Shown in pieces: positions 48,067-56,317 of a stretch of 64,000 bases of DNA. The DNA lies in contig NZ_LFTY01000002.1 of assembly GCF_001078595.1 (NCBI RefSeq), positions 91,818-155,817 on the forward strand, read 5' to 3'. The stretch's first letter is position 1. Each line of letters starts with the position of its first letter. The DNA is from Candidatus Rhodobacter oscarellae (GTDB taxonomy: Bacteria > Pseudomonadota > Alphaproteobacteria > Rhodobacterales > Rhodobacteraceae). Both the position numbers and the translations under genes were made by a program. The notes beneath the pieces are model-generated. The model made no database searches and had not been told where the DNA came from. It worked only from the letters and a program-made list of their open reading frames with translations.

Positions 48067-48782
48067 TGGGTAACAAAACCAATCCGATCGGCATGCGCCT
48101 GCAGGTGAACCGCACCTGGGACAGCCGCTGGTACGCCGACACCAAGGATTATGGCGACCTCCTTCTGGAGGACCTCAAGATCCGCAAGTTCATCGAGACC
48201 GAGTGCAAGCAAGCCGGCGTCAGCAAGGTGATCATCGAGCGCCCGCACAAGAAGTGCCGGGTGACGGTGCACACCGCGCGCCCCGGCGTGATCATCGGCA
48301 AGAAAGGCGCCGATATCGAGGGCCTGCGCCGCAAGCTGGCCGCGATGACCGCCAGCGAGCTGCACCTCAACATCGTCGAGGTCCGCAAGCCGGAACTGGA
48401 CGCGCAACTGGTGGCCGACAGCATCGCCCAGCAGCTTGAACGCCGGGTCAGCTTCCGCCGCGCGATGAAGCGGGCGGTGCAGAACTCGATGCGCATGGGC
48501 GCCTTGGGCATCCGCGTGAACGTCGCGGGCCGCCTTGGCGGCGCCGAGATCGCCCGGACCGAATGGTACCGCGAGGGCCGGGTGCCGCTGCACACGCTGC
48601 GCGCCGATATCGATTATGCGACGGTAGAGGCGGTCACGCCCTACGGCATCATCGGCATCAAGGTCTGGATCTTCAAAGGCGAGATCATGGAGCACGACCC
48701 GTCGGCTCGTGATCGTAAGCAGCAAGAGCTGCAGGACGGCCCGGCCCCACGTGGCGCCGGTGGCGGCCGCCGAGACCGCTAG
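48066..48782 (+). CDS. rpsC: 30S ribosomal protein S3
   Basis: A 238-aa S3. The start [20 protein letters not shown] is at 48066 within TAATG of rplV. The KH domain has the GxxG-type loop [11 protein letters not shown]. The C-terminus is a Gly/Arg-rich tail. rplP follows 12 nt later. Confidence 0.97.
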   Translation: MGNKTNPIGMRLQVNRTWDSRWYADTKDYGDLLLEDLKIRKFIETECKQAGVSKVIIERPHKKCRVTVHTARPGVIIGKKGADIEGLRRKLAAMTASELHLNIVEVRKPELDAQLVADSIAQQLERRVSFRRAMKRAVQNSMRMGALGIRVNVAGRLGGAEIARTEWYREGRVPLHTLRADIDYATVEAVTPYGIIGIKVWIFKGEIMEHDPSARDRKQQELQDGPAPRGAGGGRRDR

Positions 48783-48794
48783 GAGGAACGATAG

Positions 48795-49208
48795 ATGCTA
48801 CAACCAAAACGCACCAAGTTCCGCAAGATCCAGAAGGGCCGCATTCGCGGCCTGGCCAAGGGTGGCTCGGACCTTAACTTCGGCTCCTACGGGCTGAAAT
48901 CCACCGAACCGGAGCGTGTCACCGCGCGCCAGATCGAGGCCGCTCGTCGTGCCATGACGCGCCACATGAAGCGTCAGGGCCGCGTTTGGATCCGGATCTT
49001 CCCGGACACCCCCGAGACCTCCAAGCCGGTTGAAGTCCGGATGGGTAAAGGTAAGGGCTCGGTCGATTACTGGGCCTGCAAGGTCAAGCCCGGCCGGATC
49101 ATGTTCGAGATCGACGGCGTCTCCGACGAGGTCGCCCGCGAGGCCCTGCGCCTGGCCGCGATGAAGCTGCCGGTGAAATGCCGGATCGTTCAGCGCGAAG
49201 ACTGGTAA
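48795..49208 (+). CDS. rplP: 50S ribosomal protein L16
   Basis: A 137-aa L16. [19 protein letters not shown] and [20 protein letters not shown] are conserved; the Arg in this second region is the one hydroxylated in some bacteria. It is the last ribosomal gene here: rpmC, rpsQ and the spc genes that normally follow are not in the window. Confidence 0.97.
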   Translation: MLQPKRTKFRKIQKGRIRGLAKGGSDLNFGSYGLKSTEPERVTARQIEAARRAMTRHMKRQGRVWIRIFPDTPETSKPVEVRMGKGKGSVDYWACKVKPGRIMFEIDGVSDEVAREALRLAAMKLPVKCRIVQREDW

Positions 49209-49249
49209 GCTCTGGGCGGCGGCCCTGCGGGCCGCGATCCTAAGAATTG

Positions 49250-49285
49250 AGCCCCCGCTGAGTGATCAGCGGGGGCTTTTCTTTT
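49250..49285 (+). terminator. Rho-independent terminator after rplP
   Basis: A 12-bp perfect stem (arm AGCCCCCGCTGA) with a 4-nt loop, then a T-rich run. It lies 42 nt after the rplP stop and ends the S10 block. Confidence 0.9.
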
Positions 49286-49335
49286 GCGGTACATTGGTGT
49301 CTTGCAATCGCCCCTAGCGGTTCTAGACTTCAGGC

Positions 49336-50403
49336 ATGAGATTCACTTGTTTCCTTTTCCTGGCCTTGGGTCTGGCGCTGAGCTCCGCCGCCCAGGCATC
49401 GCCCGGCGCGCTCTGCGTGGAGCAGCAACTCGCCGCCGCCAAATTCGACCCCGGCCCGGTGGATGGCAAGATTGACGACGCCACGAAAAAGGCCTTCGCC
49501 AGCTTCGCGGCCAAGCGCGGATTGCGCGCCAAAGTGCCGTTGCATGAATTCTCTGCGATGAGCTATTGCCGCCAGATTGGGCTGAAGATCTCGCGCCTGA
49601 AGCGGCAATGGCCGTCGCGCAAGGGGGCCTTCGACTTTCACGTGGGCAAGGGTGTGGACCGGCAAGTTGCAAAGCGGATCCAGAGCCAGCTCAAGAAGGC
49701 GCGGCCGCGCATGGCCAAGTTTTTCAAGCTGGAATTGCCGGGCCGCGACAAGGTCGTCATTGGGGCTAGCGCGGGGGTGATTGGGGGGCTGGTCGAGCAG
49801 CACACCGAGTATCCTGGGCGTTCTATCGCCTCCGTCGCCCGCCGCCATTGCAGCAACAAGGGTGGCATCGGCGCCTTTGTTCTACCGGGCTTGGCGGTCT
49901 TCTGCGTGCAACCCGGATACCGCAGCAAGAACGAGAACTGGCAGCGCGAGATCGACTTTGTCACGGCCCATGAGCTGGTGCATCTGGTGCAGACCCAAGT
50001 GGCCGGGACATCCGCGCCGGGCAGCTCTGCCGCCGCCAAGCTAGAGCGCGATGGCCCGGTTTGGCTGGTCGAAGGTTTCGCCAACGCCTATGCGATCAGC
50101 GGGCGGACCGGCATCAGTGCTGCGGAGGGGTTCTTGTTTTCAAATTCCTTTTATGACGGCAAGCGCATCCCGAGCCTTAAGACGCTTGAAAAGCGCAGCG
50201 CGCTGCACTCGCATTACAGCGATGTTTACGACGCGGGGACGATCGCGGCGATTGATCTGGTGGGTCTGAAGGGGGCGAAGTCCTATGGCCGGTATCTGGA
50301 TATCCTGGCGACCGGGGCGTCCTGGCAGGCGGCCTTCAAAGCGGCCTTTGGGATGACGCCGGAGGCGTTCTACAAGCGCTTTGATCGCCGGTATCGCTCT
50401 TAG
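49336..50403 (+). CDS. Secreted PG-binding/gluzincin-like protein
   Basis: A 355-aa secreted protein. A Sec signal peptide (residues 1-22, cleavage after AQA) is followed by a peptidoglycan_binding_1-like domain (DPGPVDGKIDDATKKAFASF, about 38-57). The C-terminal half has a metallopeptidase-like zinc motif: TAHELVHLVQ with HExxH about residue 215, and GPVWLVEGFANAYA giving the downstream Glu, as in MA-clan gluzincins. It may cleave or anchor to the cell wall. Substrate unknown. It is monocistronic after the rplP terminator. Confidence 0.65.
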   Translation: MRFTCFLFLALGLALSSAAQASPGALCVEQQLAAAKFDPGPVDGKIDDATKKAFASFAAKRGLRAKVPLHEFSAMSYCRQIGLKISRLKRQWPSRKGAFDFHVGKGVDRQVAKRIQSQLKKARPRMAKFFKLELPGRDKVVIGASAGVIGGLVEQHTEYPGRSIASVARRHCSNKGGIGAFVLPGLAVFCVQPGYRSKNENWQREIDFVTAHELVHLVQTQVAGTSAPGSSAAAKLERDGPVWLVEGFANAYAISGRTGISAAEGFLFSNSFYDGKRIPSLKTLEKRSALHSHYSDVYDAGTIAAIDLVGLKGAKSYGRYLDILATGASWQAAFKAAFGMTPEAFYKRFDRRYRS

Positions 50404-50472
50404 CGCATCACAGGGAAATTAAGGGCGGTTGCGGGTTCCCAACATCTGTCCCGGTGCGGTAAGTGTCCCGCC

Positions 50473-51084
50473 ATGGCTGCTGATATTCGATCCCTCTTTG
50501 TCACCCGTCTCTACCAGGCCCATGTTGCGGGCGTGGACTATGACGAGTTGGAGAACTCCTGCTACGCGATCTACGAGGATGATGAGGCCGGGCAGGCCTG
50601 GTCCGAGGAGAACGGTTTTCCCGGCTATACTAGCTATGCCAGCCTGACGGACCTGCCGTGGCGGTTCCCGATCTTTGCCGATCTGGTGCGGGCGCTGGAC
50701 GAAAGCGTGGCGGAGTTCGCTGCGGATCTGGGCTTTGACCTGGATGGTAAGCCGCTGAAGCTAGAGGATATTTGGATCAACATCCTGCCCGAGGGCGGCG
50801 CCCATGCCAGCCATATCCACCCGCATTCGGTGATCTCGGGGACGACCTATGTGGCCATGCCCGACGGCGCCTCGGCGCTGAAGCTGGAGGACCCGCGCCA
50901 CGCGATGATGATGGCCGCTCCGCCGCGCCGCAAGGACGCCCCGGAGGACCGGCAGAGCTTTGTTTACGTGGCGCCCAAGGTCGGTGACGTGCTGCTGTGG
51001 GAGAGCTGGTTGCGCCATGAGGTGCCGATGAACATGGCCGAAGGGGAGCGCATCTCGGTGAGCTTCAATTACGGCTGGGGGTGA
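50473..51084 (+). CDS. 2OG-Fe(II) oxygenase-like protein (TIGR02466 type)
   Basis: A 203-aa protein resembling the TIGR02466 / 2OG-FeII_Oxy_5 group. The presumed iron ligands are in AHASHIHPHSVISGTTYV (His) and in the C-terminal LRHEVPMN (His), and the Arg before this His or in ERISVSFN could bind 2-oxoglutarate. Cytoplasmic; substrate unknown. Its stop codon lies at the first base of the REP-like array (51083), so the element abuts or overlaps its end. Confidence 0.7.
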   Translation: MAADIRSLFVTRLYQAHVAGVDYDELENSCYAIYEDDEAGQAWSEENGFPGYTSYASLTDLPWRFPIFADLVRALDESVAEFAADLGFDLDGKPLKLEDIWINILPEGGAHASHIHPHSVISGTTYVAMPDGASALKLEDPRHAMMMAAPPRRKDAPEDRQSFVYVAPKVGDVLLWESWLRHEVPMNMAEGERISVSFNYGWG

Positions 51085-51241
51085 TGGGGTAGAACCCCAT
51101 CCTACCCATGTGAGGCGATGGGGTGGAACGCCATCCTACCTAACTGCGGTGATGGGGTGGAGCGCCATCCTACCTATCCGGGGTGATGGGGTAGAACCCC
51201 ATCCTACCTACTCGGGGTGATGGGGTGGAACCCCATCCTAC
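51083..51241 (-). repeat. Array of five REP-like palindromes
   Basis: Five near-identical 23-bp units start at 51083, 51117, 51151, 51184 and 51219, all in the same orientation. Each has GATGGGGT, a 3-nt variable loop, ACCCCATC (or GCCATC with compensating loss) and then CTAC. Read on the minus strand each is GTAG plus a hairpin. The spacing is 33-35 nt. The first overlaps the stop of the oxygenase-like gene. Between 51242 and 51443 nothing further is recognisable. Confidence 0.8.
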
Positions 51242-51443
51242 GGCAAATCTTAACGGGATCTTACCGACGCGAGCCCGTATGGGCGCCGAATCGGGGGTTA
51301 ACGCCTTATTTTGCGGGTAAAACCGGTGTCGGCATAACGTCGGCATTGTGTCGGCTTTCCGTCGGGCAACATGCCCGCAAACGGGGCGGTTAACAGACCG
51401 CGCGGTGCCCTCCGCGCCGCACAGGCAGACTTCACACTACGCG

Positions 51444-52490
51444 CTAGACCACCGCCGGCGGCACCAATGTCGGCGGCGTTCCGTTTGTGAAGACCACATC
51501 GTCCCAGCTTACCCCCGTGGCGTTGTTCATCGTCACGCTGAGGTTCTGCGTCGGCAGCGTCGCGGAGGTTAGGGTCATTTGAAACGTCGTGGTGCCGTCC
51601 GCGGTGTTCTCGACCAGGGTGGCCTCGGTCGCGGTGTATCCCAGGCCGAGCCCGCCGAGATCGATCGTGAGCACGTCCTCGCCCGGCGCGAAGTCCTGAA
51701 CCACGGCAATCGTTTCGGTCACGGTCTCTGATCCATTGCCGGTGAAGCCCCCGTTGCCGGCAATCAATCCGATCTCGAACACATCCGCGCCGGATCCGCC
51801 CGTCAATTGCGCGGGCAAGTCCACCCCGGGCTCGGCATCGACTCGCGGTGGGGAGTATGAGTATTCGTGCCGCAGCGTGTCATCGCCCTCGCCGCCATCC
51901 GCCGTGATCAGATACGCCGCCCCACCTACGCCGAACCCATCCGTTATCAGAAGGTCGTCGCCCTCTGCTCCGAACAGTCCTATGTTGTTTGATCCGCGGG
52001 CATCGATCGTATCATTGCCGAGGCCACCATCTAATTCTGGATTGTCCGCGCCGCGGGTCACGATTGTGATCTGGTCATCCCCCGCGTCGCCGAACACGCG
52101 GCCTCCAGTTAGAGCACCCTCTATTGTATCGTCGCCTTCTCCGCCTGATATTGTGGAAGCGTTGGCGTTCACGCGCATGAGATCGTTACCCGTGCCGCCA
52201 TCGAGCGCGCTGCTATTGAGGACCAGCCCGCCGGTGTCGAAGATAAAGACGTCGTCCCCGGCGCCTCCCGAGGCCGTGGCCCCGGCCAGGCCCGTGGCGC
52301 TTGGGTCGTAGGTGAAGAGATCGGTCCCGTCGGTCCCGGTGACCGTCTCGCCGTCGTCCACGAAGAAAAGCTCGCCGTCAGAATCTTCGGGGGTATCGTC
52401 GGGGGTATCATCGCTGCTTTCGTCGTCGCCGAGTAGATCGAGGGCAACGGCCCCGAGGCCAAGCCCCAGCATGATCCATACAGCAATCAC
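51444..52490 (-). CDS. Membrane-anchored RTX-repeat calcium-binding protein
   Basis: A protein of about 348 aa. I favour the GTG at 52490, after GAGGG, giving a hydrophobic segment right at the N-terminus (IAVWIMLGLGLGAVALDLL); a longer frame to 52679 lacks a good site. Then comes an Asp/Ser/Glu-rich linker and several RTX nonapeptide-like units (GGAGDDVF, GGEGDDTI, GDAGDDQI, GGLGNDTI, GAEGDDLL, GGSGADVF), which bind Ca2+ outside the cell. The C-terminus is hydrophobic and Pro-rich. RTX proteins are often exported by type I systems; none is encoded here. Surface role inferred. Confidence 0.7.
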   Translation of the reverse strand: MIAVWIMLGLGLGAVALDLLGDDESSDDTPDDTPEDSDGELFFVDDGETVTGTDGTDLFTYDPSATGLAGATASGGAGDDVFIFDTGGLVLNSSALDGGTGNDLMRVNANASTISGGEGDDTIEGALTGGRVFGDAGDDQITIVTRGADNPELDGGLGNDTIDARGSNNIGLFGAEGDDLLITDGFGVGGAAYLITADGGEGDDTLRHEYSYSPPRVDAEPGVDLPAQLTGGSGADVFEIGLIAGNGGFTGNGSETVTETIAVVQDFAPGEDVLTIDLGGLGLGYTATEATLVENTADGTTTFQMTLTSATLPTQNLSVTMNNATGVSWDDVVFTNGTPPTLVPPAVV

Positions 52491-52708
52491 TTCAAAATCC
52501 CTCGACACTCCCCCGGGCCGGAGGATAGCGGTCATGTTAACCAAAACCATCTTTGATTTGGAAAAAAACTGTTTCCTGCCGCGGAGCCATGTAGGGGCAG
52601 GCCCTCTTGCGCCGTTCGAAATGGCCAAAAAACCAAACCGCGTGGCGAAAAAGCTATGCCGCGGCCGCCGCGCTGTCATAGTCTGAAGCGCGAGTAAGAG
52701 GTGCCATC

Positions 52709-53833
52709 ATGCCGGACACGAAACCCATCTTTGCGGGCTATGACCCGGACCCGTCGCGGTCTCGGTCTTTGCTGGCCGCCGCCTATACCAGCGCGGAGTG
52801 GTTCGATGCCGACCAGCGCGCGATCCTGTCCAAGAGCTGGCAATGGGTCTGCCATGTCGAGAAGACGCGCGCGCCGGGGTCCTACGTCACCGCCGAGATC
52901 GCCGGCCACCCCATCGCCATCGTCCGCGACGCGGACGCCACCCTGCGCGCCTTCTACAACGTCTGCAAGCACCGCGCGCACGCCCTGCTATCGGGCGAGG
53001 GCAACACCAGCCGCATCATGTGCCCCTACCACGCCTGGGTGTACCGCCTGGACGGCCAGCTGGCCCGCGCGCCGCATACCGAGAACCTGCACGAGTTCGA
53101 CGTCAAGGACATCTGCCTGGACGCGGTGCGGGTCGAGGAGTTCTGCGGCTTCGTCTTCGTCAACCTCGACCCGCACGCCGCCCCCCTGGTCCAGCAATCC
53201 GGCGACCTGGAGACCGAGATCCGCCACTGGGCCCCGGATGTGGACCAGCTGACCTTCGGGCACCGGCTGACCTATGACATCAGGTCCAACTGGAAGAACG
53301 TCGTGGACAACTTCCTGGAATGCTACCACTGCCCCACGGCGCATAAGGATTTCTGCGACCTGGTGGACATGGACACCTACAAGGTCACCACCTACGGTAT
53401 CTACTCCAGCCACATGGCGGATGCCGGGCGGTCCTCAAACAGCGCCTATGACGTCTCGAACGCCACGGTGAAGACCCATGCCGTGTGGTGGCTCTGGCCG
53501 ACCACCTGCCTGATGCGCTACCCGGGCCGCTCCAGCATGATCGTGCTCAACGTCATCCCCGTGGGGCCGGACCGCACGTTAGAGACCTATGACTTCTTCC
53601 TTGAGACGCCCGAGCCGGACCCGATGGAGCTGGACGCGATCCGATACCTGGACGAGGTCCTGCAGGTCGAGGATATCGGCCTGGTCGAGAGCGTGCAGCG
53701 CGGCATGCGCACCCCCGCCTTCACCCAGGGCCGCATCGTGCACGACCCGGACGGCTCGGGGAAATCCGAGCACGCGGTGCATCACTTTCACGGGCTGGTG
53801 CTGGACGCCTACGCGTCGGCGGCCGCCCCATAA
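52709..53833 (+). CDS. Rieske oxygenase alpha subunit (CntA/YeaW-like)
   Basis: A 374-aa ring-hydroxylating-type oxygenase with the size and look of carnitine monooxygenase CntA/YeaW. The Rieske [2Fe-2S] site is CKHRAHALLSGEG followed by CPYHAW; the mononuclear iron motif lies in NFLECYHCPTAHKDF. The C-terminal SEHAVHHFHGLVLDAY resembles CntA. The family oxidatively demethylates or cleaves quaternary amines such as carnitine, gamma-butyrobetaine, choline or glycine betaine. No reductase gene is adjacent. It overlaps the next SDR start by 1 nt. The substrate is inferred from the carnitine-type neighbours. Confidence 0.8.
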   Translation: MPDTKPIFAGYDPDPSRSRSLLAAAYTSAEWFDADQRAILSKSWQWVCHVEKTRAPGSYVTAEIAGHPIAIVRDADATLRAFYNVCKHRAHALLSGEGNTSRIMCPYHAWVYRLDGQLARAPHTENLHEFDVKDICLDAVRVEEFCGFVFVNLDPHAAPLVQQSGDLETEIRHWAPDVDQLTFGHRLTYDIRSNWKNVVDNFLECYHCPTAHKDFCDLVDMDTYKVTTYGIYSSHMADAGRSSNSAYDVSNATVKTHAVWWLWPTTCLMRYPGRSSMIVLNVIPVGPDRTLETYDFFLETPEPDPMELDAIRYLDEVLQVEDIGLVESVQRGMRTPAFTQGRIVHDPDGSGKSEHAVHHFHGLVLDAYASAAAP

Positions 53834-54636
53834 TGCTGGAGGGCAAGATCGCGCTGGTCACCGGCGCGCGGGGCGGCATCGGGCGCGCCATCTGCGCCCG
53901 GTTCGAGCGCGAGGGCGCCAAGGTCTACGCCACCGACCTGTCCGAAGGCGGGTCCCTTGACGGCCCCGGCGCGGGGCATTTCCTGCGCATGGACGTGACC
54001 GACGAGGGGTCGGTTATTGCCGCGATGCGCCAGGTTCAGGACGAAGAGGGGCATCTGCACATCCTGGTGAACGCCGCGGGCATCGAGATCGAGAAGACCG
54101 TCGAGCAGACCTCGCTAGAGGAATGGAACCGCAGCTTTGCGGTCAACGCGACCGGCACCTTCCTGACCTCGAAACACGCGCTGCCCTTGATGCGCGCGGC
54201 CGCGAGGGGCGGGGGCAGGGGCGGCGGCAGCAGCAGCGCCAGCCTGATCAACTTTGGCAGCTACGACGGGTTCATCGCCGACCCCGGCCTGGCCGCCTAT
54301 TGCGCCACCAAGGGGGCGGTGCATGCCCTGACCCGCGCCATGGCCTGTGACCACGGCCCCGAGGGCATCCGCGTCAACGCCATCTGCCCCGGCTATATCG
54401 ACACGCCCATGCTGCAGAGCTTTTTCAACGGCGACGGGTCCGGCGGCGCAGGCGGCAGCATCGAGACCCTGCAAAAGGCGGTGCGCGACGTGCACCCGAT
54501 GCGCATCTACGGCACGCCCGAGGACATCGCCAACCTGGTGAACTGGCTGGCCTCGGACGAGGCGCGCTATGCCAGCGGGCAGCTCTGGGTGCTGGACGGG
54601 GGGCTGTCGGCGCAGGTGCAGCAGATGCGCCTGTGA
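53833..54636 (+). CDS. SDR-family oxidoreductase
   Basis: A 267-aa classical SDR. Cofactor motif VTGARGGIGRA near residue 10, NAAGIE, and YCATKGAVHAL are present. A Gly/Ser/Arg-rich insertion precedes the catalytic-Ser strand (GGGSSSASLINFGS). It would oxidise an alcohol formed in the quaternary-amine pathway. It overlaps the next gene by 4 nt (GTGA). Confidence 0.8.
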   Translation: MLEGKIALVTGARGGIGRAICARFEREGAKVYATDLSEGGSLDGPGAGHFLRMDVTDEGSVIAAMRQVQDEEGHLHILVNAAGIEIEKTVEQTSLEEWNRSFAVNATGTFLTSKHALPLMRAAARGGGRGGGSSSASLINFGSYDGFIADPGLAAYCATKGAVHALTRAMACDHGPEGIRVNAICPGYIDTPMLQSFFNGDGSGGAGGSIETLQKAVRDVHPMRIYGTPEDIANLVNWLASDEARYASGQLWVLDGGLSAQVQQMRL

Positions 54637-55385
54637 CCCGGCTGGCAGGCAAGCGCGCCTTTGTGACCGGCGGGCGGTAGGGGATCGGCCGCGCGATTGT
54701 CGAGCGCTTCCTGGCGGAGGGCGCGCAGGTCACGGCCTGCGGGCGTGGGCCGCGGCCAGAGGCCTTCCCGGCCGAGTGGGTAAGCCTGGACGTCAGCGAC
54801 CCGGAAGCCGTGGCGCGGGCCGCAGAGCAGGCCGTAGCAGAGGCGGGCCAAGCGGTGGATATCCTGGTCAACAACGCCGGCGTGCAGGTCGAAAAGACCG
54901 TGGTCGACAGCACCGACGCGGATTGGGACGCCGTCATGGGGGTCAACGCGCGCGGGGTCTTCAACTGCTGCCGCGCGTTCATCCCGCGGATGCCCAAGGG
55001 CGGCTCGATCATCAATATCGGCTCGATTTCGGGCCATGTCGCGGACCCGTCCATGGCGCTTTACAACGCGTCGAAGGCCTTTGTGCACGGGCTGACGCGG
55101 TCCATCGCCGTCGATCACGGGCCCGACATACGCTGCAACGCGATCTGCCCCGGCTGGATCGAGACGGGCATGCTGGAGGCCGGGTTCGACCTGGCGCGCG
55201 ATCCGCAGGCCGCGCGGCGCGATGCGCTGGCCCGCCACGCGGTGCGCCGGTTCGGGCAGCCCGCCGATGTCGCCGCGATGGCGGTGTGGCTGGCCTCGGA
55301 CGAGGCCGGGTTCGCCACCGGGCAGCTTTATACGCTGGATGGCGGCATGACGGCGGCCTCGCCTTTGAACCCGGGGCTGTTCTGA
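54633..55385 (+). pseudogene. SDR gene interrupted by an in-frame amber codon
   Basis: From the GTG at 54633 (overlapping the previous stop) the frame reads an SDR of 250 codons: LAGKRAFVTGGR, then TAG at 54678-54680, then GIGRAIVERFLAEGA. The family consensus there is TGGRQGIG, so a Gln CAG has become TAG by one transition. The rest of the frame is intact, including VDILVNNAGVQ and MALYNASKAFVHGLT, and ends inside the next start. So decay is recent, the base is a sequencing error, or the stop is read through. A product from a GTG at 54810 would lack the cofactor motif. Confidence 0.8.
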
Positions 55386-56317
55386 TGACCGAGATCAAGC
55401 ATATCGCCGTGCTGGGCGCGGGCGTGATCGGGGCCAGCTGGGCGGCCCTGTTCCTGGCCGCCGGGCGCAGCGTTGCGGTGTTCGACCCCGATCCCGGCGC
55501 CGAGGACGCCGCGCGCGCCTACATCAAAAGGGCCTGGCCCGCCCTGCAAGAGCTGGGCCTTACCGAGCGGGCCACGTCCGACGCCATCCGTTTTGCCCCG
55601 ACCGCAAGCGCGGCGGTCGCGGGCGCGCAATTCGTGCAGGAGAACGTGCCTGAGCGCCTGGCCATCAAACACGCCACCTACCAAGAGATCGAGCCGGCCC
55701 TGGCCGCGGGCGCCATCGTTTCAAGCGCCACCTCTGGGCTGACCCTGGAGGCCTTGCAGGAGGGCTGGCGCGACCCGGGCAAGCTAATCCTGGGGCACCC
55801 GTTCAACCCGCCGCATCTGATCCCCTTGGTCGAGCTTACGGCGAATGCGCGCACCGGCGCGGGCGTGCTGGAGAGCACCGAGGCGTTCTATCAAGACATC
55901 GGCAAGGTCACGATCCGCATCAAGAAGGGCCTGCCCGGCCATGTCGCCAACCGGCTGCAGGCCGCGGTCTGGCGCGAGGCGGTGCATATGGCCCTGGAGG
56001 GCGTGGCCAGCGTCGAGGATATCGACAAGGCGATGTGGGCGGGGCCGGGGCTGCGATGGGCCGCCATGGGCCCGACGATGCTGTTCCATCTGGGGGCAGG
56101 GGATGGCGGGCTAGAGGCGTTCTGCGCGCATTTCAAGGACACGTTCAACGGCTGGTGGGACGGGCTGGGCGACCCGCGCCTGGACGCGGATGTGATCAAA
56201 AAGCTGGTCGCGGGCATGGACGCGCAGGCGCGCGGGCGCAGCCCCGAGGAGCTGTCAGCGGAACGCGACCGGATGCTAACGGCGCTGCAGGCGGCTACGC
56301 GGAGCCTGCGCTCTTGA
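55385..56317 (+). CDS. L-carnitine dehydrogenase / 3-hydroxyacyl-CoA dehydrogenase family
   Basis: A 310-aa NAD-dependent dehydrogenase. The Rossmann motif VLGAGVIGASWAALF is at the N-terminus; LGHPFNPPHLIPLVEL carries the catalytic His and substrate-binding region; GLPGHVANRLQAAVWREAVH follows. The family includes L-carnitine dehydrogenase (carnitine to 3-dehydrocarnitine) and 3-hydroxybutyryl-CoA dehydrogenase. The Rieske oxygenase and GlxA regulator favour a quaternary-amine substrate. The ATG overlaps the previous stop; its 3' end overlaps the convergent regulator by 23 nt. Confidence 0.8.
   Translation: MTEIKHIAVLGAGVIGASWAALFLAAGRSVAVFDPDPGAEDAARAYIKRAWPALQELGLTERATSDAIRFAPTASAAVAGAQFVQENVPERLAIKHATYQEIEPALAAGAIVSSATSGLTLEALQEGWRDPGKLILGHPFNPPHLIPLVELTANARTGAGVLESTEAFYQDIGKVTIRIKKGLPGHVANRLQAAVWREAVHMALEGVASVEDIDKAMWAGPGLRWAAMGPTMLFHLGAGDGGLEAFCAHFKDTFNGWWDGLGDPRLDADVIKKLVAGMDAQARGRSPEELSAERDRMLTALQAATRSLRS

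Noticed and set aside
51083-51241. Regularly spaced repeats as a possible CRISPR array
   Set aside because: Spacers are only about 10-12 nt and the repeat itself is a full palindrome with a CTAC tail; no cas genes are nearby. A REP-like array fits better.
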